From JBAVVD01 sp049697115 (GTDB lineage Bacteria > Acidobacteriota > Aminicenantia > Aminicenantales > UBA4085): a stretch of DNA of 11,536 bases. The first letter of the stretch is position 1. Each line of letters begins with the position of its first letter. Positions 1-6,512 of this stretch are shown here, piece by piece. The notes below the pieces were generated by a model, which did not search any database, had not been told where the DNA came from, and worked only from the letters and a program-made list of their open reading frames with translations. The stretch lies in NCBI GenBank assembly GCA_049697115.1, contig JBAVVD010000077.1, positions 1-11,536 on the forward strand. The letters run 5' to 3'. The position numbers were made by a program, and so were the translations under genes.

Positions 1-401
1 TTCTTCCAGATCCTCCGGATGGTCGTTTCACTCAGCTTTTGGGCCTTGGCCATCGTCCGTGTACTCCAATGTGTCGCGTTCGGAGGTTTGGTATGAAGAG
101 TCGCTTCGACCACGGCGTTAATTTTCCGCTGCGAGATTTTCGGAATGCGACCTGGCCGAGGGGCGTCTTTTTCCAAGCCGGGCAAGCGGAGAGCCAAAAA
201 ACGTTGTCGCCACAACTGCACGGTGGGACGCGAGGTCCGCAATTCGCGGGCGATGTCCTGACTGAATATACCGGCGGCCGATCTCAAAATGATTTGGGCG
301 CGCTGGACAAGCCGAGACGGAAGGCTTCGGCCACGCGACCACGTTTCCAAAACGCTCTTTTCCTCAGGAGATAAGATGATTTTTGGGGCTGTTCTGCTCA
401 T
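1..401 (-). CDS. IS630-family transposase, N-terminal 133 residues (partial)
   Basis: Read on the minus strand from the ATG at 401-399, the frame stays open for 133 codons to the window edge. It would catalyse cut-and-paste transposition of its IS. The N-terminus has the family pattern: LSPEEKSVLETW at residues 10-21, an RAQIIL segment near 34-39, a first helix-turn-helix at about 44-66 ending TVQLWRQRF, a GLEKDAPRPGR linker (75-85), and a second winged-helix segment with HWSTRTMAKA (111-120) and ETTIRRIWK. This two-HTH layout followed by a DDE domain is standard for IS630 transposases; the DDE domain itself lies beyond the window. An in-frame TGA lies upstream, so the start is 401, or the TTG directly before it. 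No frameshift or stop is seen, so the copy may be intact. The open frame on the opposite strand (39-374) is a shadow of it. Confidence 0.85.
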   Translation of the reverse strand, partial: MSRTAPKIILSPEEKSVLETWSRGRSLPSRLVQRAQIILRSAAGIFSQDIARELRTSRPTVQLWRQRFLALRLPGLEKDAPRPGRIPKISQRKINAVVEATLHTKPPNATHWSTRTMAKAQKLSETTIRRIWK

Positions 402-411
402 CAAGCAGTAG

Positions 412-438
412 CTTATACCCAAAAACCTTATATGTCAA
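412..438 (-). promoter_or_regulatory. Candidate transposase promoter at the IS terminus
   Basis: On the minus strand, a consensus -35 box TTGACA (438-433) is followed by TATAAG (417-412) with a 15-bp spacer, shorter than the ideal 17. It lies just upstream of the transposase ATG at 401 and just inside the terminal repeat, a usual place for an IS promoter. The short spacer keeps this tentative. Confidence 0.35.
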
Positions 439-462
439 GATATTTATGACGCATTACACTAG
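431..462. repeat. Copy A of the terminal direct repeat (IS end)
   Basis: Positions 435-462 match 518-545 exactly over 28 bp, from TCAAGATATT through GCATTACACTAG. The match continues outward into TATG in both copies, apart from an extra TA in copy B (TATG versus TATGTA). Copy A is the transposase-proximal end of the IS630 element. Confidence 0.9.
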
Positions 463-544
463 TGTAGTGCGTCTAACGCTTCTTTACATTTGGAGATTTT
501 CGATAAAATCATATGTATCAAGATATTTATGACGCATTACACTA
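460..544. mobile_element. MITE-like non-coding element bounded by IS630-type inverted repeats and TA
   Basis: About 81 bp (462-542) lies between TA dinucleotides at 460-461 and 543-544, each inside a CTAG. The left end reads GTGTAGTGCGTC (462-473) and the right end GACGCATTACAC (531-542). These are inverted repeats of each other with one mismatch in 12 bp. The right 28 bp equal the neighbouring IS end, so this looks like an internally deleted, non-autonomous derivative that the IS transposase could move. It encodes nothing. It abuts the IS, sharing one TA. Confidence 0.6.
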
Positions 545-545
545 G
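512..545. repeat. Copy B of the terminal direct repeat (MITE right end)
   Basis: Positions 518-545 are identical to 435-462. Copy B carries a 2-bp TA insertion relative to copy A between the TATG and TCAAG blocks. It forms the right end of the MITE-like element and separates mobile DNA from the chromosomal remnant that starts at about 546. Confidence 0.9.
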
Positions 546-555
546 CGAAAAGTAG

Positions 556-729
556 CCCTCAAAGTGGTATGAAAAATGGGGGGCATATCCCGGGACATTC
601 AAGATTCTATCAGAGGCAGAAAAAGAAAAACTGATTAGGCGCGTTTCTGATTTTCCTTCGCAGCTTCGGGTGGGGCCGTATCTTATTCTTCCTGTCGATA
701 TTCCTATTGTTCTGAAATACGCTCATTAA
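556..729 (+). pseudogene. 3' remnant of an unidentified gene beside the IS/MITE junction
   Basis: Directly to the right of the mobile DNA, one plus-strand frame is open for 57 codons after a TAG (553-555) and ends at TAA 727-729. It has no usable start codon near its beginning. The peptide looks like natural protein: WYEKWGAYPGTFKILSEAEK at its start, then RVSDFPSQLRVGPYLILPVD, ending IPIVLKYAH. It overlaps the 3' end of the DUF6599 gene by 26 bp in a convergent arrangement, as intact gene tails often do. I do not recognise the family. The simplest reading is the C-terminal end of a gene whose upstream part was displaced by the insertions. Chance openness over 57 codons is also possible. Confidence 0.4.
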
Positions 730-1660
730 ATAATGCAAAAATTTCTTCGGTCTGGGCAAGGCTTCTTTCGCCGATGACAATCAGAACGAAATTTTTTATT
801 CGAGAGACAAAAATCCGCCGGCCCTTGACGTCCTTGGCCTGAAAAAGGCTGGGCGAAACAGAAGAAGCGTTTTCGTATCTCTCGCTCGCCAGAAAAGCGT
901 CCCTGGCCTCATCGAATATTCTTTGGGATTCCTCATCACTCTCATGCTTGATGATGTAGATACTGAATCCGGATTGATAATCTCCTTGGACTCCCTCCCT
1001 CAGAGCGAAGACATCCGGCCTGAAAAATGGATAGCTGTTGTAGAGACCGAGGTTTCCCCGAAAATACTTGATGCTGTCCGGCCGCAGGCGAGCCTCCGGA
1101 AGATATCCGACGAGAGAAGGCCTTACGCCTTGGGTCTCAATTTTTGCCTCAACAGCCCGGGCAATAACCTTCAGCCCTCTGTGTATCTCCTCATCCGGGT
1201 CAAGTCCAGTCAAGGTCACCAGAAAATTTCCCTTCCAGAAATTCAGATAATAATCCGAAAGCCGCGCCTCACCGCCTATCGATAATTCCTGACCGCCCGG
1301 ATGTGCCTTGAAGGTGAAAATTCCGTAAGCGCTCTCCGCATTAGACATCTCGAATATCTCGAGAGAAATGGATTTTCCCGTTCGGCTTCGGAAATCCTGA
1401 ACGAGGACCTGCTGGAAACCGTATTCGTGGTAAATCTCGGCGCCGCCGTCAATGTACAGGAATAAATCATCTCCCCTGTATTCCTGAGGCCGGCCGTTTC
1501 TTTTCCATCCCTCTGTCTCATTCTCCATCGGCAGAAGCTTCTGAAGCTCGGACTCAGAAGGCAGGATTTTTTCCGGGTTCTCAACAATCTTCGGATCCAG
1601 AGAGAACGAACAAAAAACAACAAAGGATAATAGCCCTGCACCAATAGTCTTTATCTTTAT
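704..1660 (-). CDS. DUF6599 family exported protein (318 aa if started at ATA; 274 aa from the first ATG at 1528)
   Basis: Function is unknown. The core matches what I recall of DUF6599 proteins: an LLP...GW segment, then DLFLYIDGGAEIYHEYGF, then an AYGIFTF segment. The family normally has a signal peptide before LLP...GW. The first ATG (1528-1526) lies after LLP and would remove it. The frame is open upstream without a stop and encodes KIKTIGAGLLSFVVFCSF, a good signal sequence (basic start, hydrophobic core, Cys17 in an atypical lipobox context). No ATG, GTG or TTG is available there. An ATA (1660-1658) overlaps the upstream DUF362 stop as ATAA and follows AGAGG at a suitable distance, so I take it as the start. 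It is the second gene of a DUF362-DUF6599 operon, with likely translational coupling. The product is probably periplasmic or membrane-anchored. A mutated or miscalled ATG is the main alternative to true ATA initiation. Confidence 0.75.
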   Translation of the reverse strand: MKIKTIGAGLLSFVVFCSFSLDPKIVENPEKILPSESELQKLLPMENETEGWKRNGRPQEYRGDDLFLYIDGGAEIYHEYGFQQVLVQDFRSRTGKSISLEIFEMSNAESAYGIFTFKAHPGGQELSIGGEARLSDYYLNFWKGNFLVTLTGLDPDEEIHRGLKVIARAVEAKIETQGVRPSLVGYLPEARLRPDSIKYFRGNLGLYNSYPFFRPDVFALREGVQGDYQSGFSIYIIKHESDEESQRIFDEARDAFLASERYENASSVSPSLFQAKDVKGRRIFVSRIKNFVLIVIGERSLAQTEEIFALFNERISEQ

Positions 1661-2604
1661 GTTGTGACCTCTTTTATTCTCACTCTCTTGAGATCGATTT
1701 CGCCCAGTTTGTGCTCATAGGCTTTGCGGATCATAAAGATGTCCCTGGCTTCGAGTCCCCAGAGCGTGGTGCAGTAGGCATCGATGGCCACTCTGTCCTT
1801 TCCGGCGATGACCTTCTGAGGTTTGATGAGCTCTCCCGGCCCCATCGGCCCGTTGGTGGTGATGAATTCCGTGGCGTCAACGATGCAGAGCGTCGGTCGG
1901 ACGACGGTGTTCAGGTCAGCGATGCACTGGTCCAGATATTCGATCGAGCTGACATTGGTTTTCCAGTCGTCATGGTGGAAAGAGCGGTTTGAAACGCGGA
2001 AGTTCAAGCCCATCAGGTTTTTCATCGTTCCGGTGAATTTATTTCCGGCATGGTCTTTGGTCACCGGCATATTGATGAAGACATCATTGGCGAAGAACGC
2101 CTCCATGATTTTCGCTTCCCGGAGGGCTTTACCCTTCGGTATGGCGAAAGGCCTGAACAGAGACTCATCGTTCATATCGACCAGCCTCAGGTTTGCGCCT
2201 TCTTCTGCCACGATCCGGCCCAGGCCCGTATCTTCCCAGTGCTTCTGGGTCAGCCAGCTCAGGCAGTTGACTTCTGCGGCTTCTGCGTTTTTACACATTC
2301 TGATCACGGCCCGAACGATTTCCGGCTTGGTGTATGTCCCCGGATGGCGGCTCTGGACATTGGCCAGAATGGACACTCTGGAATTTTTTGGCACAAACTT
2401 CTCCATTCCGCCGAGAAGCTTCACCGCCTCGACGGTGTTCTTAAAATAGTCGCCTCCGGAGACAACGGCCATATCCACTTTTTCTTGGGCCAGGGCCGGG
2501 GGAGGGCCGCCGAGGAAGTGATGAAGGCTTCCTCCGGCCGCCGCCGAGATTCCGAGTTTAAAACTTTCCTCGAAAAATTCCCTGCGGGCCATTTTTTTCG
2601 CCAT
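1657..2604 (-). CDS. DUF362 domain-containing protein with Tat-type signal
   Basis: This is a 315-residue protein of unknown biochemical function. The N-terminus ARREFFEESFKLGISAAAGG (from residue 6) has twin arginines at 7-8, an aromatic residue at +2 and a weakly hydrophobic stretch, followed by ALAQ near residue 40. That is a plausible Tat signal and cleavage site. The mature part has the DUF362 pattern: NVQSRHPGTYT, then MPVTKDHAGNKFTGTMKNLM in the middle, and a C-terminal CIVDATEFITTNGPMGPGE and AGKDRVAIDAYCTTLWGL. Some family members carry ferredoxin-type Fe-S clusters, but no CxxCxxC cluster is present here, so any cofactor is unclear. The ATG at 2604 has a good ribosome site, AAGGAGT (2617-2611), six bases upstream. 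The gene heads a minus-strand pair with DUF6599, overlapping it by 4 bp. It is divergent from the RpiR regulator across 283 bp. Confidence 0.88.
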   Translation of the reverse strand: MAKKMARREFFEESFKLGISAAAGGSLHHFLGGPPPALAQEKVDMAVVSGGDYFKNTVEAVKLLGGMEKFVPKNSRVSILANVQSRHPGTYTKPEIVRAVIRMCKNAEAAEVNCLSWLTQKHWEDTGLGRIVAEEGANLRLVDMNDESLFRPFAIPKGKALREAKIMEAFFANDVFINMPVTKDHAGNKFTGTMKNLMGLNFRVSNRSFHHDDWKTNVSSIEYLDQCIADLNTVVRPTLCIVDATEFITTNGPMGPGELIKPQKVIAGKDRVAIDAYCTTLWGLEARDIFMIRKAYEHKLGEIDLKRVRIKEVTT

Positions 2605-2649
2605 AAAGTCACTCCTTATTTGAATTTAACGGGGAGTATTCTCTCACAA

Positions 2650-2668
2650 CTTGAACGGAGGATTCAAG
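2650..2668. promoter_or_regulatory. Inverted repeat CTTGAA-N7-TTCAAG, candidate operator
   Basis: This is a perfect 6-bp inverted repeat with a 7-bp spacer. It lies 46 bp upstream of the DUF362 start, in the divergent gap facing the RpiR regulator. The symmetry and size suit a dimeric HTH regulator, but nothing in the sequence shows which protein would bind it. No T-tract follows, so it is not a terminator. Confidence 0.3.
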
Positions 2669-2820
2669 GGATGTCAGAAGAGCCGGCCAGGAAACTAATG
2701 TGAATGCAATAATTTTTGTTGCGTGTTGATAACAGTAAGGATATGGATGGCTTGAGGACGGACGGCGTCACATCGTGGCGGGCTCCATTCTCTTTTTTTT
2801 ATTTGGGACATGAAGAATAT

Positions 2821-2849
2821 TTGACTTATTATTTCCCGGAGGGGATAAT
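2821..2849 (+). promoter_or_regulatory. Sigma70-type promoter of the RpiR-family gene
   Basis: TTGACT (2821-2826) and GATAAT (2844-2849) are separated by exactly 17 bp, each one mismatch from consensus. Transcription should start near 2856, giving a leader of about 30 bases with a GGGAGGAA ribosome site (2876-2883) before the TTG start at 2888. Confidence 0.65.
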
Positions 2850-2851
2850 GA

Positions 2852-2867
2852 CATCGACAAAACGATG
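2852..2867. promoter_or_regulatory. Inverted repeat CATCG-N6-CGATG at the expected transcription start
   Basis: A perfect 5-bp inverted repeat with a 6-bp spacer overlaps the predicted start point of the RpiR-gene promoter. The position would suit an autorepression operator or a small leader hairpin just upstream of the ribosome site. The arms are short, so chance is a real alternative. Confidence 0.25.
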
Positions 2868-2887
2868 AAGGAAGAGGGAGGAATTCT

Positions 2888-3796
2888 TTGCTCAAAGAAG
2901 AAATAATCAAGAAATTTCCGGACTTGCCTCAGAAAGAGAAGATAATAGGCGATTACATAATCAAGAACAGCCGTTCGATATTCACGCATTCTGTTGTTGA
3001 ACTGGCAGAAAATACGGGAACAAGTCCTGCCACTGTGGTGAGGTTCGCCAGGCATATCGGGTACTCGGGTTTCCACCAGCTCAGGGCTCAGATGATTAAT
3101 GAAGTGAAGGAAGAGCTGATGCCGGAGGAACGTTTTGAGCTCCTCACTTATGATGAGAATAAAGTTTCCATTTGTATGAAAGTCGCCGAACAGGAAGTGC
3201 AGAATATCAATCAAACTCTCAATGGAATCGATAAGGAAAAATACGAGGTATTTGTTGACTTTTTAAGGAAGGGCCGCTGCATTCACATGATTGGCATCGG
3301 GATCAGTTCTTTACTCGCCCGGCTATCCGCTTATCTTCTCAATCAGGCCGGCGCGACGACTCATTTTTGCGCCAGGGATGAGATTTCTTTTATTGAAAGA
3401 TTGATCAATATGAAGAAGAGCGATGTCGTTCTCGGGTTTTCGTTTCCTCCGTATTCCATGGAGACGATTAAGACGATAAAGTTCTGTTTTGAGAGAGGCC
3501 TGAAATGCCTCGCCATTACTGACCAGATGTCGGCGCCCATTGTCCGATGGGCTCACCACTGTCTGTTCGTCCAGACGAAGAATTTAATGTTCACGAATTC
3601 GATCTCTGCCGTTTCCATGATCATCAATGCTATGGCCACAGAGCTTGCGCTACTCAACAAGAGAAAATTGTTGGACAAGATTGATCTGATCAACAGGATG
3701 TCGAAAGAAGAATATTTTACATTAAATAAAAATGAGCTTGACAAAAAGATCAAGAATTATGTATTTTTAAGAAACGAAAGAAAAATTTCATCTTGA
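2888..3796 (+). CDS. MurR/RpiR family transcriptional regulator (HTH + SIS domains)
   Basis: This is a 302-residue regulator, the usual size for the family. The N-terminal HTH_6 domain covers about residues 1-77. It includes the recognition region SVVELAENTGTSPATVVRFA (35-54) and the conserved GYSGFHQLR that follows. The C-terminal SIS domain, at about 120-250, shows RCIHMIGIGISS, DVVLGFSFPPYSMETIKTIK and GLKCLAITDQ, the sugar-phosphate-binding fold. Known members sense phosphosugars and control amino-sugar, pentose or inositol genes; the ligand here cannot be told. The start is TTG at 2888, chosen because it follows a strong GGGAGGAA ribosome site and gives the standard family N-terminus. 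The gene is divergent from DUF362 and upstream of the sulfatase-like/TonB-receptor genes, either of which could be its target. No terminator is visible after it. Confidence 0.93.
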   Translation: MLKEEIIKKFPDLPQKEKIIGDYIIKNSRSIFTHSVVELAENTGTSPATVVRFARHIGYSGFHQLRAQMINEVKEELMPEERFELLTYDENKVSICMKVAEQEVQNINQTLNGIDKEKYEVFVDFLRKGRCIHMIGIGISSLLARLSAYLLNQAGATTHFCARDEISFIERLINMKKSDVVLGFSFPPYSMETIKTIKFCFERGLKCLAITDQMSAPIVRWAHHCLFVQTKNLMFTNSISAVSMIINAMATELALLNKRKLLDKIDLINRMSKEEYFTLNKNELDKKIKNYVFLRNERKISS

Positions 3797-4102
3797 TTAG
3801 CAATGAAAAAATGCGTTGCATGAAGGGAAAGTAGCAATTGCTGAATGTAGAGAAAGAAAGCAACGAAATTCAATAAAATGGATAATCCAATTTTTTGGAG
3901 AAGGCAGGTCAAGTTTTTGAATATGGCAATATTTATCTTATTGATAATAAACTAGTTAGGTTTCTTGAAAATTGGCACAAATCTGGATTAAGAATATTTA
4001 GTGCTGTGTTTTTAAATACTTAATACAAAGAAAGTGATGCGAAAAAATTGGGAAGAAAAAAAATCGTCCCCGGCAAGACAAAGCATGGGAAAAACTTTAT
4101 AA
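3797..4102. other. AT-rich 306-bp intergenic region, no convincing gene
   Basis: This gap between the RpiR and sulfatase-like genes is visibly AT-rich compared with the flanking coding DNA. It holds a perfect 10-bp palindrome, AGCAATTGCT (3833-3842), whose TAGCAAT also occurs at 3798-3804. It also holds a start-less 45-codon open stretch at 3886-4023 (FEYGNIYLIDNKLVRFLENW and flanks), which could be a gene remnant or chance. A 21-codon ATG frame at 4037-4102 ends directly before the next gene's ATG. No terminator or RNA gene is recognised. Confidence 0.5.
3972..4000 (+). promoter_or_regulatory. Possible promoter for the sulfatase-like gene
   Basis: TTGGCA (3972-3977) and TATTTA (3995-4000) are separated by 17 bp, about 100 bp upstream of the sulfatase-like start. 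Boxes of this quality are common by chance in AT-rich DNA, so this is tentative. Confidence 0.3.
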
Positions 4103-6412
4103 ATGAAGAGGCCCTTTTTGGATAAAAAGAAATTCGGCGTGGCAGTTTTTGGCTTTCTGGTTCTGCTTATTCTTTTCTTTGCTTTTGGCAAGCATATTCG
4201 AACACAGAACCAGAAAAAGAAGTTGCGACTGCTGAATGTGATTTTAATCACGATCGACACCTTGCGCTCCGACCGTCTGAGCTGTTATTCCGACACATAC
4301 GCGCAAACTCCAAATCTCGACCTCCTAGCCCAGGAAGGGGTGGTCTTCGAATCATGCATTTCCCAAACGCCGCTGACCCTGCCGGCTCACACTACCATTT
4401 TATCGGGGACCTATCCCCTCTATCATCAGGTTCGGGATAATGGAGGCTTTGTCGTTCCCCAAAAGCTCACCCTGCTCAGCGAGATACTGAGCCAGCATGA
4501 TTATGCCACTTCGGCTTTCGTTGCCGCCTATGTTTTACATTCCAAATGGGGATTGAACAGGGGGTTTGATATTTATTCGGACACGTTCAAGGATGAGTCC
4601 GGAGATAGAGTCATTTCCCTGGTTGAAATTCAAAAGAGGGCGAACGAAGTATTGCAGGATGCATCGGCCTGGCTGGTCCAAAAAAAGGATTCTAAATTCT
4701 TTTGCTGGATTCATCTGTATGATCCCCATGCCCCTTATGATCCGCCTTCGCCTTTTAAAGAGAAATATACGGATCGACCATATGAAGGTGAAGTCGCTTA
4801 CACGGATGAAGAGTTGGGCAAATTTTTTGCCTTTTTAAAAAAAGAGGGCTTATGGAACAATACTCTCATCGTAGTGACCGGCGATCATGGGGAAAGTCTG
4901 TGGGAGCATGAGGAAGAAACGCACGGTTTTTTTGTCTACGACTCGGCCGTCTGGGTGCCGCTAGTGATCAAGGCTCCCGTCGTTTTTCCTGTAAAGAGAA
5001 TTAAAAATGTCGTTGAGCATGTGGATGTGGCGCCGACGATTCTTGAAATACTGGACATTCCGGCTCCTGAATCCATGCAGGGAAAATCGCTGCTGAGCCT
5101 GATGTGGGCGAAGGAAAAGAACTGGCCCGATACGGCTTACACGGAGACGTATTATCCCCGTTTACACTTCGGGTGGTCGGAGCTTTCGGCTATGTACCAT
5201 CAAAACTGGAAATTCATTATGGCTCCCAACGAGGAATTTTATGACCTGTCAAAGGATAAGGCGGAAAAAGAGAACCTGGTCCGGTCCGGCGACGGCCAAA
5301 TGAACAAAATGAAGGTCCTGTTGCAAAAATTAATCACGGAAAAATCCAGGCAGGCGCTGAGTCAGGAAGCCAATCAAAAACTGGACCGGGAATCCATAAA
5401 AAAGCTGGCGGCCCTTGGCTATATCTCCTCATTTTCCGACGTCGACCAGAAAAAGGACATGGCCGATCCCAAGGATAAAATCAAAGTGCACAACGATTTG
5501 AATGATGCCAAGCAGCTCTACCTGGAGAAAAAATACGACACAGCCGTCGATGTCGTAAAAAAAATACTGGCCCAGGATCCCCATATCATTGACGCCCATA
5601 TGTTTCTGGGAAATCTGTACTTCAGCCAGAACCGGTTTCAGGAAGCCTGCAGCAGTTTCCAGGAAGTTTTACAGCGGAAACCGGATTACAATTTTGCCAT
5701 GATCAATGTTCTCAATTGCCTGATCAATACCGGAGAATTGGATAAGGCTGTATCCGAATGCCAAAAATATCTTCAGATTTTCCCCAGGGACACCATATTC
5801 CTTTTTACCCTGGGAGACATTTATTTTTTAAAAAAAGAGTATGACCAGGCCTTGAGTTATTTGTTTTCCGCCTTGAAAATTGATGCCAGTTATACTGAGG
5901 CACTTAATAAGATCGGAGAGATCTACTCGGTGAAACACGATTACCTGAAAGCCGAAGAATACCTGAAGAAGGCGCTGGAAATAAATCCTGAAATGGGCAA
6001 GGCTCTTTTCAGCCTGGCTCTGGTTGAAGAAGCCCTGGGTAATTCAGCAGAGGCAATTGCCTGTTATAAAAAAGAACTGGAATTTGAGCCCCAGAATTTC
6101 AAATCCGCTTTTAACCTGGCCGAATTGCTGGCCAAGGCCGAAAAATGGGAAGAAGCTCTTCTGTATTATAAAAAAGCCATCAGCGCCAATCCTTCTTTCC
6201 ATATTCCCTATTTCATGATCGCCAAATACTATCTTGATAAAAAGGAAAATCTGGAAGAAGCCATCAAGCTGTGCGAGCAGGGAATAGCCTTTGTCTCTCA
6301 AGATAAATATACGGCCCTGGGCTACTATATTCTTTCAGATATCTATTCCTATCTTGGAGATAAAAACAAATCCGATTTTTACTATATCAAAGGAAAGTCT
6401 GTTTTACATTGA
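4103..6412 (+). CDS. Membrane-anchored sulfatase/alkaline-phosphatase-superfamily protein with C-terminal TPR array
   Basis: This is a 769-residue fusion. Residues 1-10 are basic, and 11-29 form one hydrophobic helix (signal anchor), putting the rest in the periplasm. The sulfatase-like domain spans about 44-440. It has VILITIDTLRSDRLSCY with metal ligand D52, the nucleophile region QTPLTLPAHTTILSGTYP, HLYDPHAPYDPP (204-215) and VVTGDHGESLWEHE with D261 and H262. The position that is Cys or Ser (converted to formylglycine) in classical CxPSR sulfatases aligns with Thr92, as in phospho-transferring superfamily members, so the substrate may be a phosphate rather than a sulfate ester. From about 463 to 765 it is a run of roughly eight TPRs, such as AVDVVKKILAQDP and YLKAEEYLKKALEINP, likely a protein-docking scaffold. 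The start is ATG 4103; only a weak GGGA lies upstream. A TonB receptor gene follows 147 bp downstream with no terminator between, so co-transcription is possible. Confidence 0.9.
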   Translation: MKRPFLDKKKFGVAVFGFLVLLILFFAFGKHIRTQNQKKKLRLLNVILITIDTLRSDRLSCYSDTYAQTPNLDLLAQEGVVFESCISQTPLTLPAHTTILSGTYPLYHQVRDNGGFVVPQKLTLLSEILSQHDYATSAFVAAYVLHSKWGLNRGFDIYSDTFKDESGDRVISLVEIQKRANEVLQDASAWLVQKKDSKFFCWIHLYDPHAPYDPPSPFKEKYTDRPYEGEVAYTDEELGKFFAFLKKEGLWNNTLIVVTGDHGESLWEHEEETHGFFVYDSAVWVPLVIKAPVVFPVKRIKNVVEHVDVAPTILEILDIPAPESMQGKSLLSLMWAKEKNWPDTAYTETYYPRLHFGWSELSAMYHQNWKFIMAPNEEFYDLSKDKAEKENLVRSGDGQMNKMKVLLQKLITEKSRQALSQEANQKLDRESIKKLAALGYISSFSDVDQKKDMADPKDKIKVHNDLNDAKQLYLEKKYDTAVDVVKKILAQDPHIIDAHMFLGNLYFSQNRFQEACSSFQEVLQRKPDYNFAMINVLNCLINTGELDKAVSECQKYLQIFPRDTIFLFTLGDIYFLKKEYDQALSYLFSALKIDASYTEALNKIGEIYSVKHDYLKAEEYLKKALEINPEMGKALFSLALVEEALGNSAEAIACYKKELEFEPQNFKSAFNLAELLAKAEKWEEALLYYKKAISANPSFHIPYFMIAKYYLDKKENLEEAIKLCEQGIAFVSQDKYTALGYYILSDIYSYLGDKNKSDFYYIKGKSVLH

Positions 6413-6512
6413 TTGCCAAAAATTTATGGAAAATCAACATCTGCATGAGCGCCCTATAAGGAGGGGCAAGTTCACGGAAAAAGCCCTGTTTGATTGTCGC
6501 GTGAGTGAAAAA

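Larger units (their letters stand above)
1..459 (-). mobile_element. IS630-family insertion sequence, 5' end only (runs off the left edge)
   Basis: The element contains the N-terminal part of an IS630-type transposase reading leftward. Its end is placed at 459 because the sequence GACGCATTACAC (448-459) is followed by TA inside a CTAG (459-462). TA is the dinucleotide duplicated by IS630/Tc1-mariner elements, and CTAG is the known preferred context of IS630 itself. The same terminal sequence recurs at 531-542, and inverted with one mismatch at 462-473, which supports it being the terminal repeat. The other end of the IS lies outside the window, so length and intactness cannot be judged. Confidence 0.65.

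Noticed and set aside
118..342. 74-codon minus-strand frame in a different phase from the transposase
   Set aside because: It is an out-of-frame reading of the same transposase DNA; the correct frame starts at 401 and stays open to the edge.
39..374. 111-codon plus-strand frame at the left edge
   Set aside because: It lies antisense to the clear IS630 transposase N-terminus, which explains its openness; the peptide has no recognisable pattern.
431..545. Two spaced direct repeats considered as the start of a CRISPR array
   Set aside because: There are only two copies, with inverted versions and TA/CTAG borders; transposon termini explain them better and no cas gene is nearby.
2050..2703. 217-codon plus-strand frame opposite DUF362, and a second one at 1823-2449
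   Set aside because: They are fully antisense to a well-supported gene and their peptides show no family features; both are shadows.
4037..4102. 21-codon frame ending directly before the sulfatase-like ATG (TAAATG), a possible leader peptide
   Set aside because: It has no clear ribosome site, and the lysine/serine-rich peptide is typical of AT-rich intergenic DNA; the abutment alone is weak evidence.
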